Positions 1 through 10,753 of a stretch of DNA of 64,000 bases are shown one piece after another; the first letter of the stretch is position 1, and each line of letters begins with the position of its first letter. Made by a program: the position numbers and the translations under genes. Source of the DNA: Thalassolituus marinus (GTDB taxonomy: Bacteria > Pseudomonadota > Gammaproteobacteria > Pseudomonadales > Oceanobacteraceae). Location: positions 69,559-133,558 of the forward strand of contig NZ_JAEDAH010000042.1 in assembly GCF_020320395.1 (NCBI RefSeq), written 5' to 3'. Below the pieces are notes generated by a model that was not told where the DNA came from, made no database searches, and was given only the letters and a program-made list of their open reading frames with translations.

Positions 1-335
1 ATACCGGCAGTGATGAATACCATATCGGCACCTTTCAGCGATTCTGCGATGCGCTCACGATCTTCCAGAGCAGCCTGACGGCCGACTTCCGGATTGGCAC
101 CAGCACCCAGCCCCTTAGTCAGGCCTGAACCCAGTTGAATAATTGATCGGGAGCTGACATTACGCAGCGCCTGTGAATCGGTATTAGCACAGATGAAATC
201 AACACCTTCGATGTGATTTTCCACCATATGCTGGACGGCATTACCGCCACCACCACCGACACCCACAACTTTAATTATTGCGGATTGTTGTAAATCATCT
301 GCCAGTTCGAACATATCTCCATCTCTCTGAGACAT
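1..335 (-). CDS. ftsZ: Cell division protein FtsZ (N-terminal part, runs off the left edge)
   Basis: FtsZ is the tubulin-like GTPase that polymerises at mid-cell into the division ring. Only about 111 N-terminal codons are present. They show the glycine-rich [12 protein letters not shown] nucleotide-binding segment, the NTDSQAL segment and the [11 protein letters not shown] segment of the GTPase domain, all standard for FtsZ. The ATG at 333-335 is preferred because AAGGAG lies eight bases upstream; a second in-frame ATG at 312-314 would give the more E. coli-like MFEL start but its Shine-Dalgarno is too close. It is the last gene of the dcw cluster, 39 bases after ftsA. Confidence 0.96.
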   Translation of the reverse strand, partial: MSQRDGDMFELADDLQQSAIIKVVGVGGGGGNAVQHMVENHIEGVDFICANTDSQALRNVSSRSIIQLGSGLTKGLGAGANPEVGRQAALEDRERIAESLKGADMVFITAG

Positions 336-374
336 AACATTATCTCCTTAGCCGCGCGCTGCTGTTATTTAATA

Positions 375-1610
375 TTAAAAGTTGCCTTTAATCCAATCTT
401 TTATGCGACCGAAAACGTTGTTTTCGAGCTCATCAACCGGACTATTTTTCGCTTTATTCTGCTGCTGTCGTACCGCATACAACAAAAGACCGACAGCGGT
501 GGAATAAATCGGGTTATTTATGACGTCAGTCAGACCGGAAACCCCATAAGGTTTGGCCAACCTGACCGGCATATGGAATATCTCTTCGGCCAGTTCAACG
601 ACCCCTTCCATTTTTGCCGTACCACCGGTAAGAACGATGCCGGCAGCGACCATATCCTCAAAACCGCTGCGACGAAGTTCTGCCTGAATCAGAGTAAAGA
701 GTTCGTCATAACGAGGCTCAACCACTTCCGCCAATGCCTGACGGGAAAGATCCCGCGGCGGGCGTTCGCCGACACTCGGAACCTTGATCGTTTCATCGGC
801 ACGGGCAAGCTGCGTCAGAGCACAGGCATACTTGATCTTAATTTTTTCAGCATGCTGCGTCGGCGTACGTAACGCCATCGCAATATCATTGGTCACCTGA
901 TCGCCAGCAATCGGAATTACCGCTGTATGACGAATAGCTCCTTCGGTAAAAATAGCGATATCCGTGGTGCCACCACCAATATCGACCATACATACACCCA
1001 GTTCCCGTTCGTCATCGGTTAATACCGCATAACTGGAGGCCAGCTGTTCCAGAATAATGGCGTCAGTCTGCAATCCGCAGCGCTGTACACAACGCTCAAT
1101 ATTCTGAGCTGCATTAACCGCTCCGGTAACCAGATGCACTTTAGCTTCCAGTCGAACCCCGGACATTCCTACCGGTTCTTTAATGCCTTCCTGGTTATCT
1201 ACAACGTATTCCTGTGGCAGCACATGCAGAATGCGTTGGTCCTGTGGAATTGCCACAGCCTGGGCCGCATCAATTACACGTTCAATATCGGTAGCGGTCA
1301 CTTCGCGATCACGCACGGCAACAATGCCGTGCGAATTCATCGAGTGAATATGACTGCCTGCAATCCCTGCATACACTGAGTGGATGGTACAACCCGCCAT
1401 CAGTTCGGCTTCCTCCACAGCTCGCTTAATGGACTGAACGGTGGATTCAATATTTACGACCACACCTTTTTTCAGACCGCGGCTTGGATGAGATCCCAGA
1501 CCAACAACTTCAATATTGCCGTCTTCGTCGACTTCGCCAACGATCGAGACAATTTTGGACGTACCAATATCCAGGCCAACCAGCATGTTCTTTTGTTGCA
1601 CCTGACTCAT
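375..1610 (-). CDS. ftsA: Cell division protein FtsA
   Basis: FtsA is the actin-like ATPase that tethers FtsZ filaments to the inner membrane and recruits later divisome proteins. The 411-residue product has the phosphate-1 motif GLDIGTSK near residues 12-19, the second ATP motif DIGGGTTDIA near residue 210, a LTGGTAKMEG adenosine motif near 330, and a C-terminal amphipathic tail (RIKDWIKGNF) of the kind used for membrane targeting. The reading frame is open nine codons further upstream, but the ATG at 1608-1610 is chosen: it overlaps the ftsQ stop as TGATG, has a G-rich Shine-Dalgarno, and gives the family's usual length. Co-transcribed with ftsQ and ftsZ. Confidence 0.96.
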   Translation of the reverse strand: MSQVQQKNMLVGLDIGTSKIVSIVGEVDEDGNIEVVGLGSHPSRGLKKGVVVNIESTVQSIKRAVEEAELMAGCTIHSVYAGIAGSHIHSMNSHGIVAVRDREVTATDIERVIDAAQAVAIPQDQRILHVLPQEYVVDNQEGIKEPVGMSGVRLEAKVHLVTGAVNAAQNIERCVQRCGLQTDAIILEQLASSYAVLTDDERELGVCMVDIGGGTTDIAIFTEGAIRHTAVIPIAGDQVTNDIAMALRTPTQHAEKIKIKYACALTQLARADETIKVPSVGERPPRDLSRQALAEVVEPRYDELFTLIQAELRRSGFEDMVAAGIVLTGGTAKMEGVVELAEEIFHMPVRLAKPYGVSGLTDVINNPIYSTAVGLLLYAVRQQQNKAKNSPVDELENNVFGRIKDWIKGNF

Positions 1611-2371
1611 CACCCCATCTCCTGTTCGGACCGCCATGCAATAGCAGCCCCTTTGCCATAACGTAAATCCAGACTGCGCACTTTTTCCTGCGGCAGCTTC
1701 GCCAGCAACCGTTCAAGCCGGTGCAGACGCTCTTCAAAATACTGGCGGCCAAACTTAACCAGCCAGCCATTGCTTAACCGAACCTCGACCGCGCCGACAG
1801 CATCCACCGACAGCCGCTCAATTTTCAGTTCCCGCTCCGTCAGATTCTGCTGAATCCGGCGAAAGTAACGCATCGCGCTATCGGCATTAATCTGCTGCCC
1901 TTCGATGCGCGTCAGTCCATCAGTATTCAGCCCTGTCGGTATCTCACTGATACGACCACTGACGCTGAGCAACTGGTTGTCATTCCACAGTGCCATTGGC
2001 ACGTCTTCAGTGATCTTAACTTCCACCGTATCAGGCCAGCGCTTGCGTACCGTTACCTGATGTACCAGCGGTAAACCCGCCAGACTGCTGTATACCTTTT
2101 TCATATCAAGCGAGAAAAAACTCTCGCCTTTAACCCAACTGATATTTTCTGCCAGGTCATCTGCCTGCCACGCCGACAGTCGTCCCGACACTTCAATCTG
2201 TTCAATTGGCCAGCTCTGGTAAGCTTCTCGCCCACTCCAGAAAACAGCGACCGCAACAACAGGAATCAGCAACCATTGCCAGGCAATGGATGGCAGTGTG
2301 ATATTCCACTGCCTTGGTTCCTTTTCCACACGAAGCGTTGCTCCACGTGGTGTTTCCCGCTTATTACTCAC
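1610..2371 (-). CDS. ftsQ: Cell division protein FtsQ
   Basis: FtsQ is a bitopic inner-membrane divisome protein that links early and late division proteins through FtsB and FtsL. The 253-residue product has a short basic cytoplasmic tail, one membrane segment at about residues 30-48 (WLLIPVVAVAVFW), then a periplasmic POTRA domain (starting IEQIEVSGRL; later VRKRWPDTVEVKI) and a beta domain, in the usual order. It overlaps the end of ddlB by eight bases and its stop overlaps the ftsA start, so translation is probably coupled. Sequence conservation is low in this family, but position and architecture agree. Confidence 0.95.
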   Translation of the reverse strand: MSNKRETPRGATLRVEKEPRQWNITLPSIAWQWLLIPVVAVAVFWSGREAYQSWPIEQIEVSGRLSAWQADDLAENISWVKGESFFSLDMKKVYSSLAGLPLVHQVTVRKRWPDTVEVKITEDVPMALWNDNQLLSVSGRISEIPTGLNTDGLTRIEGQQINADSAMRYFRRIQQNLTERELKIERLSVDAVGAVEVRLSNGWLVKFGRQYFEERLHRLERLLAKLPQEKVRSLDLRYGKGAAIAWRSEQEMG

Positions 2372-3290
2372 TGACGCGCCCTTTCGCTTCAGCCAGCAAC
2401 TTTACAACCAGCTGCGGAAATTCAATGCCTGCTGCACGCGCCGCCATTGGTACCAGAGAATGATCAGTCATACCTGGTGCAGTATTCGCTTCGAGCAACC
2501 AGAAACTACCATCGCTGTGCTGCATCACGTCGATACGCGCCCAGCCCTGACAACCAAGAACATCGAAAGCACGTTTTGCCAGTGCTTTAAGTTCCGCTTC
2601 TTTTTCTACATCCAGGCCGCAGGGCAGCAGATACTGGGTATCGTTGGCCTGATATTTCGCTTCGTAATCGTAAAACGCATGCGTGGTTTTCAGCTGAATA
2701 GGCGGCAATGCTTCACCGTCAACAATCGCAACGGTAAATTCACCACCCTGAATCCACTGCTCCGCCAGCACCAGCGCGTCGTAGCCTGACGCAAATTCAT
2801 AACTAGCCTGCAGTTCTGCTGCATCATGAACTTTACGCATACCGATACTTGAACCTTCGCGTGCCGGCTTAACAATGGCATCGCAGTTCAGTTCAGCAAT
2901 AACCTGTTTCCAGTCGCTGCTGCTATCCAGCAAAAAAGCTTTCGGCGTTGGTAATCCCGCTGCCTGCCAGATCAGCTTGGTGCGCCATTTATCCATGGCC
3001 AGTGCCGATGCCATAACACCGCTACCGGTGTAAGGTTTGTTCAGCCACTCAAGCACACCCTGAATTGTTCCGTCTTCACCGCCACGACCGTGCATGGCAA
3101 TAAAAGCCAGATCAAAATTTTCGTTGGTTAACTGATGAATGGCATGCCCCTGAATATCGATGGCCACCACATCAGCACCCACCGATTGCAATGCTGCCGT
3201 TACCGCAGCACCACTGCGCAAAGACACTTCACGTTCGGCAGAATTTCCGCCCATCAATACAGCTACGCGGCCCAGATCTGCGGCACTCAT
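2364..3290 (-). CDS. ddlB: D-alanine--D-alanine ligase
   Basis: This ATP-grasp ligase joins two D-alanines to make the dipeptide that MurF adds to the peptidoglycan precursor. The 308-residue product is the standard DdlB length. It shows the N-terminal [17 protein letters not shown] segment, the [12 protein letters not shown] loop, the [16 protein letters not shown] segment, the [11 protein letters not shown]-binding strand and the C-terminal [11 protein letters not shown] metal/ADP motif. It sits between murC (four-base overlap) and ftsQ (eight-base overlap), the usual gammaproteobacterial location. Confidence 0.96.
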   Translation of the reverse strand: MSAADLGRVAVLMGGNSAEREVSLRSGAAVTAALQSVGADVVAIDIQGHAIHQLTNENFDLAFIAMHGRGGEDGTIQGVLEWLNKPYTGSGVMASALAMDKWRTKLIWQAAGLPTPKAFLLDSSSDWKQVIAELNCDAIVKPAREGSSIGMRKVHDAAELQASYEFASGYDALVLAEQWIQGGEFTVAIVDGEALPPIQLKTTHAFYDYEAKYQANDTQYLLPCGLDVEKEAELKALAKRAFDVLGCQGWARIDVMQHSDGSFWLLEANTAPGMTDHSLVPMAARAAGIEFPQLVVKLLAEAKGRVSE

Positions 3291-4732
3291 GCGTTAAGCT
3301 CCTTCAGCCATTGTGGCAAGTCGCGGGTCAGTTCGACTGCCAGTGAACCAATGTCACCAGCCCCCTGAGTCAACAGCAGATCACCTGCCTGCAGCACACC
3401 TTTTAACGGTTGCTCAAGCGACTCATCTCGTTCAATAAAGATCGGGTCTACCGCACCGCGCTGACGAATGCTGCCACATAATGCGCGACCATCCGCACCA
3501 GCAATCGGTTTTTCACCAGCGGGATAAACATCCATCAGGATCAGTACATCGGCACCGGACAACACGCGTACAAAATCTTCATACAAGTCACGGGTTCGGG
3601 TGTAACGATGCGGCTGGAATACCATCACCAGACGACGTTCCGGGAAACCTTTGCGAATAGCATCCAGGGTAACTTCCAGTTCACGCGGGTGATGACCGTA
3701 ATCATCGACCAGCATGACATCACCATTGCCACATTCGAATTCACCACACACGGTAAAACGGCGACCAACTCCGGCGAATTTTTCCAGCGCGGTCACAATC
3801 GCGGCGTCACTGACACCTTCGTCATCGGCAACGGCAATGGTAGCCAGCGCATTCAGCACATTGTGTTTGCCTGGCATGCGCAGCGTAATATCCAGATCAC
3901 AACGGCCACCCGGGCGATGAACGGTGAAATGACTAAACAAACCCTGCTGACTCAGGTTCGTCGCTCGGTAATCAGCATCGTCAGAAAAACCATAAGTAAT
4001 CGTCTGGCGACTGATACGCGGCAGCAATTCGCGCACGGTATCATCATCGATACAAACCACGGCCAGACCGTAAAACGGCAAGTTGTGCAGGAAGTCGACA
4101 AAGGTATTTTTCAGAACTTCAAAGTCGCCACCATAAGTACTCATATGGTCAGCATCGATATTGGTTACGATCGATACCATTGGCTGTAAATGCAGGAAGG
4201 AGGCATCACTTTCATCGGCTTCAGCAACCAGGTAACGGCTGTCACCCAGACGTGCATTAGTACCAGCACTGTTGAGCTTGCCACCGATGACAAATGTTGG
4301 ATCCAGTTCACCCTCTGCCAGTACCGATGTCACCATACTGGTGGTCGTGGTTTTACCGTGAGTACCCGCTACCGCAATACCATGGCGGAAGCGCATCAGC
4401 TCAGCCAGCATTTCTGCCCGGCGCACGACAGGAATACGATTTTCCAGCGCCGATTTAATTTCCGGATTGGATTCGTCAATCGCGGTGGAAACCACCAGCA
4501 CATCCGCTTCCGCAATATTGCTTTCCTGATGACCGATATAAACCTTCGCACCCAGCGCTACCAGACGCTCAGTCACATTGGATTGTTTCAGGTCGGAACC
4601 TGAAATCTGATAGCCCTGATTCAGTAGCACTTCGGCAATGCCACACATACCGGCACCGCCTATACCCACAAAGTGGATGCAGCGGATGCGGCGCATTTCC
4701 GGAATCAGATGACGTAATTTCTGTTCAGCCAC
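3287..4732 (-). CDS. murC: UDP-N-acetylmuramate--L-alanine ligase
   Basis: MurC adds the first amino acid, L-alanine, to UDP-MurNAc in the cytoplasm. The 481-residue protein has the N-terminal [16 protein letters not shown] Rossmann motif, the ATP loop [10 protein letters not shown] near residues 123-132, the central EADESDASF and [12 protein letters not shown] segments, and the C-terminal [12 protein letters not shown] and AGDIG motifs typical of MurC. Translation starts at a GTG (4730-4732) that overlaps the murG stop by eight bases. This is a standard dcw gene with no oddities seen. Confidence 0.97.
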   Translation of the reverse strand: MAEQKLRHLIPEMRRIRCIHFVGIGGAGMCGIAEVLLNQGYQISGSDLKQSNVTERLVALGAKVYIGHQESNIAEADVLVVSTAIDESNPEIKSALENRIPVVRRAEMLAELMRFRHGIAVAGTHGKTTTTSMVTSVLAEGELDPTFVIGGKLNSAGTNARLGDSRYLVAEADESDASFLHLQPMVSIVTNIDADHMSTYGGDFEVLKNTFVDFLHNLPFYGLAVVCIDDDTVRELLPRISRQTITYGFSDDADYRATNLSQQGLFSHFTVHRPGGRCDLDITLRMPGKHNVLNALATIAVADDEGVSDAAIVTALEKFAGVGRRFTVCGEFECGNGDVMLVDDYGHHPRELEVTLDAIRKGFPERRLVMVFQPHRYTRTRDLYEDFVRVLSGADVLILMDVYPAGEKPIAGADGRALCGSIRQRGAVDPIFIERDESLEQPLKGVLQAGDLLLTQGAGDIGSLAVELTRDLPQWLKELNA

Positions 4733-5813
4733 GGGCCAACCTCTTTACCTGTTCTGCGACTTTTTCAGCCGCGCCGGTCATGGCCAGTTTGCGCGCGCGC
4801 ATGGCCATACCTTTTAATCTGTTGCGATCGCCGTTCAGCTGACGGATTAATGACGCCAGCCAATCGGCATTAAATTCATTTTGCGGACATAAAATGCCGG
4901 CTTCCTGATCAGTCAGGTAGCGTGCATTCGCCGTCTGATGATCATCCACCGCCGATGGCAGCGGAATAAATACGGCTGCAGTGCCTGCCGCTGCGACTTC
5001 AGAAACGGTCAGGGCACCCGCGCGGCAAATCAGCAAATCTGCCCACTCATACGCTGCTGCCATATCGTCAATAAATGCACTGGCTTCTGCCTGAATATCA
5101 GCCTGACGATAAGCTGCAGAAACCTCTTCGATATTGCGTTTACCGGCCTGGTGACGCAGCACTGGACGCTCGTCAGTTTTCAGCGCATTCATTGCAGCGA
5201 TCATCACATTGTTAATTGCTACCGCACCCTGCGAACCGCCGATAACCAGTACATGTAATGGCTGATTATCATCGATGCGTTGCTGATAACGCTGCTGTGG
5301 CTCTGCAGTTTCGACCACTTCGCGGCGCACCGGATTACCCAGAGTTAAGGCGCCGGCCAGAGCATCCGGGAATGCCTGCATCACGCAATCCGCAAAGCGT
5401 GTCAGCAAGCGATTGGTCATACCGGCGCGGGCATTCTGCTCATGCACCAGCAGAGGAATTCCGCACAGTTTTGCCGCTACACCACCAGGACCTGTGGCAT
5501 AACCACCAAAACCCAGCACGGCAACCGGCTGTACTTTTTTCATCACAGCACGAGCCTGAAACACCGCACGCAGTACCCGCACTGGTGCTTTCAACAGACC
5601 CAGTTTTCCTTTACCACGCAACCCCTGAATACTGATGGTGTTCAGGGTAATTCCGTTAGCCGGCACCAGATCTTTTTCTATTCCGGCAGCCGTGCCCAGC
5701 CATTCAATGGCATAGCCTTCCTGTTGTAATTCACGCGCTACAGCCAGCGCCGGAAATACATGTCCACCGGTACCGCCAGCCATCATCAGTACGGTTTTAT
5801 TCACTTTGCTCAT
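4725..5813 (-). CDS. murG: Lipid II synthase: undecaprenyldiphospho-muramoylpentapeptide GlcNAc transferase
   Basis: MurG is the peripheral-membrane glycosyltransferase (GT28) that converts lipid I into lipid II on the inner face of the cytoplasmic membrane. The 362-residue product carries the [14 protein letters not shown] donor-binding loop near its N terminus, [12 protein letters not shown] in the middle, [12 protein letters not shown], and the C-terminal [25 protein letters not shown] segments. The ATG at 5813 is chosen over a GTG two codons upstream because GGAGG sits five bases ahead of it. The start lies inside the end of ftsW (17-base overlap). Confidence 0.96.
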   Translation of the reverse strand: MSKVNKTVLMMAGGTGGHVFPALAVARELQQEGYAIEWLGTAAGIEKDLVPANGITLNTISIQGLRGKGKLGLLKAPVRVLRAVFQARAVMKKVQPVAVLGFGGYATGPGGVAAKLCGIPLLVHEQNARAGMTNRLLTRFADCVMQAFPDALAGALTLGNPVRREVVETAEPQQRYQQRIDDNQPLHVLVIGGSQGAVAINNVMIAAMNALKTDERPVLRHQAGKRNIEEVSAAYRQADIQAEASAFIDDMAAAYEWADLLICRAGALTVSEVAAAGTAAVFIPLPSAVDDHQTANARYLTDQEAGILCPQNEFNADWLASLIRQLNGDRNRLKGMAMRARKLAMTGAAEKVAEQVKRLARG

Positions 5814-6957
5814 CGTCACCTCCCACAGTCATCTGTGCAGATTCATAAGCAATGCGCATCACCACACCAATCATCACGCAGCAAATCAGCAAACTACTGC
5901 CACCGTAAGAATAAAATGGCAGGGTCAATCCTTTGGTTGGCAGTAAGCCAGTGTTCACACCAATATTAATGACCGCCTGCAAACCGAGCAGAGAAGCAAT
6001 ACCAATAGCGATATAAGCGCCATACATATTGCCAACCTGCTGAGCTTTCCAGCCGACCTGCCAGATAAGGCCAATCACAGTCACCAGAGCCATAACAGCG
6101 AAAGCACCACCAATCAGACCGGTTTCTTCCGCCCAGATAGCGAATACAAAATCGGTGTGCGCTTCTGGCAGGTAAAACAGTTTCTGTACACTCTCACCCA
6201 GACCAACACCGAACCAGTCGCCGCGGCCGAAAGCAATCAGCGACTGTGTTAACTGATACCCTGTGCCGTAAACATGCTCAGGTGCCCACGGATCGAGATA
6301 CGCCATCAGTCGTTCTACGCGATAGCTTTCTGAAGTCAGCACCACCACGCTCAAAGCGAGGGTTGCGATCAGCAGCAGGAAAAACTGACCGGCTTTTACC
6401 CCACCCAGGAACAGCTGAATAAGTACCGCCCCCATCAGTACAACCACGGCACCAAAGTCAGGTTCCAGCAGCAGCAACAAAACAATACCGGCGAGAATGG
6501 CCAGCGGCTTAATAAAGCCCGACCACTGACTCTGTACTTCTTCCCGGCGACGAACTAAATAGCCGGATACATAAAATACCGCTGCCAGCTTGGCCAATTC
6601 AGACGCCTGAACTTTAATAATGCCGAAATTCAGCCAGCGCTGACTGCCGTTCACTTCATGGCCAATACCCGGCACAAACACCAGAACCAGCCCCACCACA
6701 GATGCCAGCAGGAACACCACATCCACTTTTGCCCAGGCTTCCAGTGGAATCTGACTAAACAGGTACATAACCGCGACACCCAGCACCAGATAAACGCCGT
6801 GACGTATAGAAAAATACGCTGCATTGCCGGTGTAGTATTCTGCGATGCCGGTAGAAGCCGAAGTCACCATCAGCCAGCCAAGTATCATCAGCACCAGCCA
6901 TGGCCAGAAAAGCGTTTGCTGATTCTGCCAGTCGATTCTGTGGATAAAGTTGCTCAC
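5797..6957 (-). CDS. ftsW: Septal peptidoglycan polymerase FtsW (SEDS family)
   Basis: FtsW is the SEDS-family glycosyltransferase that polymerises lipid II at the septum together with FtsI. The 386-residue product is almost wholly hydrophobic, with about ten membrane segments, and contains the family's conserved stretches: PDFGAVVVL in the middle, a GTGYQLTQSLIAFGRGDWFGVGLGES-type loop around residue 245, and GLLPTKGLTLPFYSYGGSS near the C terminus. It starts at a GTG overlapping the murD stop (GTGA). It lies between murD and murG as expected. Confidence 0.96.
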   Translation of the reverse strand: MSNFIHRIDWQNQQTLFWPWLVLMILGWLMVTSASTGIAEYYTGNAAYFSIRHGVYLVLGVAVMYLFSQIPLEAWAKVDVVFLLASVVGLVLVFVPGIGHEVNGSQRWLNFGIIKVQASELAKLAAVFYVSGYLVRRREEVQSQWSGFIKPLAILAGIVLLLLLEPDFGAVVVLMGAVLIQLFLGGVKAGQFFLLLIATLALSVVVLTSESYRVERLMAYLDPWAPEHVYGTGYQLTQSLIAFGRGDWFGVGLGESVQKLFYLPEAHTDFVFAIWAEETGLIGGAFAVMALVTVIGLIWQVGWKAQQVGNMYGAYIAIGIASLLGLQAVINIGVNTGLLPTKGLTLPFYSYGGSSLLICCVMIGVVMRIAYESAQMTVGGDDEQSE

Positions 6958-8288
6958 AGCACCTCCTCCACTAAAGAGCGGAAATACTCTCCGCGCTCAA
7001 CGTAATTTTTAAACTGATCAAAGCTTGCACAGGCTGGCGATAACAGAATCACATCGCCTTCTTCGGCCAGTGACAGAGCACGATCAAAAGCTTCTTTCAT
7101 GGTGTCCTGCTGTGAAACAGCAACATCCCCGGATACCGCATTGGCGATAATCATGGCATCAGCACCATAAGTCAGAACTTCCGCGCAGTATTCTCCGCAA
7201 GGCTCTGCTAACGGTGAAAAATCCTGACCTTTACCTTCGCCACCCGCGAGCAGCCAGATTTTACCGTTAACTTCCGGCCCCAGACCGTTAATAGCCGCCA
7301 GCGTTGAGCCAACATTGGTGCCTTTTGAATCGTTATAGAAAGAGACCTGCTCATGTTCACCCAGCCACTGACAGCGGTGATCGAGACCAGCAAAATCTTT
7401 TAATGCCGGCAGGACTTTCTCAATATCAACACCAACCAGCTGAACCAGTGCCAACGAAGCCATGACGTTGGCCAGATTGTGCTGACCTTTAATTTTCAGA
7501 TCGGATGCCGCAATGACTGCCTGCTCACCGAACGAAATCCAGCTTTCGCCGTCTTTGCGGATTAAACCGAACTCATTGGCAGCCGGAACGGCAACGCCAA
7601 ACGAAATTTCGGCCTCACAACCTACTGGCTGCGTTGCGGCATCATCACGATTCAGTACCGCGTGGCGCGCACCCTGAAAAATGCGCTGTTTCGCCTGCAG
7701 GTAATCATCCATACCTGTATAACGATCCATATGGTCTTCGCTCAGATTCAGAATAACCGCAACTTCGGCACTCAGGTCGGTGGTTGTCTCAAGCTGAAAA
7801 CTCGACAGCTCCAGCACATAAATATCGGCCTCACCAAGATCCAGTGCCGGGACACCAATATTGCCACCAACACCCACTGCCATACCTGCCGCCTGCAGCA
7901 ACTCGCCGACCAGTGTGGTCACCGTGCTTTTACCATTGGAGCCAGTAATGGCAATAATGGGTTTCTGGCACTGGCGAGCGAACAGCTGAATATCACCTGC
8001 TACGGCAACACCTGCAGCAATCGCCTGCTGGATCGCTGGCTCTGCCAGGGCAATACCCGGACTGACTATCAGTTCATCGTACTGGCTCAGCAGTTCACCG
8101 TTCAGGGCACCGGTAATGATTTGCGCTTCCGGAAACTCCCGCTGCAATTCAGCCAGCGCAGGCAGTGTTTCACGGGTATCACACAGATCAAATGCACGGC
8201 CGCTACGCGCCAGATAGCGCGCAGTCGACAGCCCGGTCATGCCCAGACCGACTACCATGCATTTGTTGTTTGAACCCTTGGCGCTCAT
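6954..8288 (-). CDS. murD: UDP-N-acetylmuramoyl-L-alanine--D-glutamate ligase
   Basis: MurD adds D-glutamate to UDP-MurNAc-L-alanine. The 444-residue protein has an N-terminal UDP-binding domain (VVGLGMTGLSTARYL), the ATP loop GSNGKSTVTT at about residues 116-125, the NLSEDHMDRY and YNDSKGTNVGST segments of the Mur ligase core, and LLSPACASFDQFKNY near the C terminus, a MurD signature. The ATG at 8288 lies 15 bases after mraY; its stop overlaps the ftsW start. Confidence 0.97.
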   Translation of the reverse strand: MSAKGSNNKCMVVGLGMTGLSTARYLARSGRAFDLCDTRETLPALAELQREFPEAQIITGALNGELLSQYDELIVSPGIALAEPAIQQAIAAGVAVAGDIQLFARQCQKPIIAITGSNGKSTVTTLVGELLQAAGMAVGVGGNIGVPALDLGEADIYVLELSSFQLETTTDLSAEVAVILNLSEDHMDRYTGMDDYLQAKQRIFQGARHAVLNRDDAATQPVGCEAEISFGVAVPAANEFGLIRKDGESWISFGEQAVIAASDLKIKGQHNLANVMASLALVQLVGVDIEKVLPALKDFAGLDHRCQWLGEHEQVSFYNDSKGTNVGSTLAAINGLGPEVNGKIWLLAGGEGKGQDFSPLAEPCGEYCAEVLTYGADAMIIANAVSGDVAVSQQDTMKEAFDRALSLAEEGDVILLSPACASFDQFKNYVERGEYFRSLVEEVL

Positions 8289-8303
8289 CAGTGTTTTCCG
8301 TTA

Positions 8304-9386
8304 TCAGCGAATTTTCAGCGTGGCCAGACCGACCAGCACCAGCACAATGGTAATAATCCAGAAACGTACAATCACCCGAGGCTCCGGCCAGCCCTTCAGT
8401 TCGAAGTGATGATGCAGTGGCGCCATACGGAAAATACGCTTTCCGGTTAATTTAAATGACGCTACCTGCAGAATGACCGATACGGTTTCGGCAACAAAAA
8501 TACCGCCCATAATGAACAGCACGATTTCCTGGCGTACGATGACAGCGACCACACCCAGCGCTGCGCCCAGCGCCAGGGAGCCGACATCGCCCATAAATAC
8601 CTGAGCCGGATAGGTGTTAAACCAAAGGAAACCGATACCAGCACCGACGATAGCAGCACAGAACACCACCAGTTCACCGGCGCCCGGTACATAAGGGATG
8701 TGCAGGTAATTGGCGAAATTCACGTTGCCCGCCAGGTATGCACACACACCCAGTGCAGCACCCACCATCACAGTCGGCATAATCGCCAAGCCGTCCAGAC
8801 CATCAGTCAGGTTAACGGCATTACTGGAGCCAACGATGACGAAATATGTCAGCAGCACAAACATCAGCCCAAGCTGCGGCATGAATTCTTTGAAGAAAGG
8901 AACAACCAGCTGCGTTTCTGCCGGACTCTGAGCGCTATAGAACAGATAAGCACCAACAATCAGGGCGAATACCGACTGCCAGAAATATTTCCATCGCCCC
9001 GGTAAACCACGGGAGTTTTTCTCCACCACCTTACGGTAGTCATCCACCCAGCCAATAGCGCCAAAAAACAGCGTAACCAGCAGTACCACCCAGACAAAAC
9101 GATTTTCCAGGTTACCCCACAGCAAAGTGCTTAACGCGATAGACACCAGAATCAGCACACCACCCATCGTCGGCGTGCCTGCTTTGCTTAAATGTGACTT
9201 AGGGCCGACTTCCCGGATTGCCTGACCAATCTGATATTCACGCAGTTTACGGATCACAAAAGGCCCGAGCATCAGAGCCACAAGCAGCGCGGTGATCACA
9301 GACAAGATGGCTCGCAGTGTCAGGTAATTAACGACACCAAAGCCCGAATGAAACTGTGATAACCAATCTCCCAGCCAAAGCAGCAT
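8304..9386 (-). CDS. mraY: Phospho-N-acetylmuramoyl-pentapeptide transferase (lipid I synthase)
   Basis: MraY transfers phospho-MurNAc-pentapeptide to undecaprenyl phosphate, making lipid I at the inner membrane. The 360-residue polytopic protein has exactly the usual length, about ten membrane segments, the [10 protein letters not shown] motif near residue 71, the two aspartate motifs WVDDYRK and [10 protein letters not shown], the [11 protein letters not shown] loop and the C-terminal [15 protein letters not shown] signature. It follows murF by two bases and precedes murD by 15. Confidence 0.97.
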   Translation of the reverse strand: MLLWLGDWLSQFHSGFGVVNYLTLRAILSVITALLVALMLGPFVIRKLREYQIGQAIREVGPKSHLSKAGTPTMGGVLILVSIALSTLLWGNLENRFVWVVLLVTLFFGAIGWVDDYRKVVEKNSRGLPGRWKYFWQSVFALIVGAYLFYSAQSPAETQLVVPFFKEFMPQLGLMFVLLTYFVIVGSSNAVNLTDGLDGLAIMPTVMVGAALGVCAYLAGNVNFANYLHIPYVPGAGELVVFCAAIVGAGIGFLWFNTYPAQVFMGDVGSLALGAALGVVAVIVRQEIVLFIMGGIFVAETVSVILQVASFKLTGKRIFRMAPLHHHFELKGWPEPRVIVRFWIITIVLVLVGLATLKIR

Positions 9387-9388
9387 GT

Positions 9389-10753
9389 TCAGTATTCCTC
9401 TGTATTTCCGCGCAAGGCATGTACTACCTGATCCATGCCTGCACTACGTGACCCTTTCACCAGAATGACATCCTGATCTGAGGTCTTTTGTTGTAAAAAA
9501 CGCACCACTTCCTCTTTGGTAGCGAACCAGTGCGCCCCTGCACCAAAAGCTTCCGTAGCCTGCTGACAACGTGGTCCCGTGGCGATGAGGTGTTTAATTT
9601 CCTGCTCACGCGCATAACGACCAACATCCGCATGCAGCGCCAGTTCATCAGAACCCAGCTCTGCCATATCTCCGATAACCAGCCAGCTGCTGGTCGCATT
9701 TTTCAGCACATCCACGGCAGCTTTCATCGATGCCGGATTAGCGTTGTAAGCATCATTAAGAATGCGCTGCCCGGCCTGCCCCTTAACCCATTGCAGACGA
9801 CCGCCAACCGCTTCAGCGGCTGCCAGCCCCTGAGCTATTTCAGTGGGCGTCATACCAATGGCACTGGCGGCTGCGGCAACGGCTAATGCATTACGTACGT
9901 TGTGCAAGCCCAGCAACGGCAAGGTTACCTGCACAGATTCACCAGCAAGATGCAGCATAAAGCGACAACCAGTCAGGTCAGCGCTGATATCAGTAGCGCG
10001 TACATCCGCACTTTCACTCAGACCAAAGCTGATTTGTTTCAGAGCCTGTGCACGCTGTGCCCACTGCGAGTAAAAGACATCATCGGCATTCAGCACCGCA
10101 GTACCGCCGGGCTGAATAAAATCCAGTAACTCGCCCTTGGTCTGCACAATACCTTCGAGACTGCCAAAGCCTTCGATGTGGGCCTCAGCCGCGTTGGTAA
10201 TAATGCCAACCTGAGGTTTTACCCATTTAGCGGTATACCCAATTTCACCCAGACCACTGGCGCCAAGTTCAATCACTGCTGCTTCATGCTGTTTATTAAT
10301 GGCCAGCAATGACAGTGGCGCACCAATGTGATTATTCAGATTGCCCTGTGTCATCCAGGTGTTGTATTTCACCGACAGCACACTGCTCATCAGCTGTTTA
10401 ACACTGGTTTTACCAGCACTGCCGGTGACAGAAATAACCGGTCCGGTAAAGACAGCGCGATTAGCACCAGCCAGTTCACCCAGTGCTGTCAGGCAATCAG
10501 CGACACGAATCAGAGCAATACCGTCGACCGCAACATCCTGATCAACCAGTGCTGCAACAGCACCCTGCTCAGCAGCAGCGGCAATAAAGTCGTGGCCATT
10601 AAAGCGCTCGCCACTCAGTGCAACGTACAGATCACCGGCGCCGACTTTGCGCGAATCGGTGGCAATAGCGGCTATACGTAATTCAGGGTCTGGCGCGTGA
10701 CACTGGCCATTCACCAACGCACAAACCTCAGCGATGCTCCACTGCTTAAGCAT
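9389..10753 (-). CDS. murF: UDP-N-acetylmuramoyl-tripeptide--D-alanyl-D-alanine ligase
   Basis: MurF adds the D-Ala-D-Ala dipeptide to complete the UDP-MurNAc-pentapeptide. The 454-residue product has an N-terminal MurE/F-type domain ([16 protein letters not shown]), the ATP loop [10 protein letters not shown] near residues 111-120, the [11 protein letters not shown] segment, [11 protein letters not shown] and a C-terminal [15 protein letters not shown] motif, all diagnostic. The ATG at 10753 is preferred over the GTG two codons upstream because GGAGG precedes it by five bases. It overlaps the end of murE by eight bases. Confidence 0.96.
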   Translation of the reverse strand: MLKQWSIAEVCALVNGQCHAPDPELRIAAIATDSRKVGAGDLYVALSGERFNGHDFIAAAAEQGAVAALVDQDVAVDGIALIRVADCLTALGELAGANRAVFTGPVISVTGSAGKTSVKQLMSSVLSVKYNTWMTQGNLNNHIGAPLSLLAINKQHEAAVIELGASGLGEIGYTAKWVKPQVGIITNAAEAHIEGFGSLEGIVQTKGELLDFIQPGGTAVLNADDVFYSQWAQRAQALKQISFGLSESADVRATDISADLTGCRFMLHLAGESVQVTLPLLGLHNVRNALAVAAAASAIGMTPTEIAQGLAAAEAVGGRLQWVKGQAGQRILNDAYNANPASMKAAVDVLKNATSSWLVIGDMAELGSDELALHADVGRYAREQEIKHLIATGPRCQQATEAFGAGAHWFATKEEVVRFLQQKTSDQDVILVKGSRSAGMDQVVHALRGNTEEY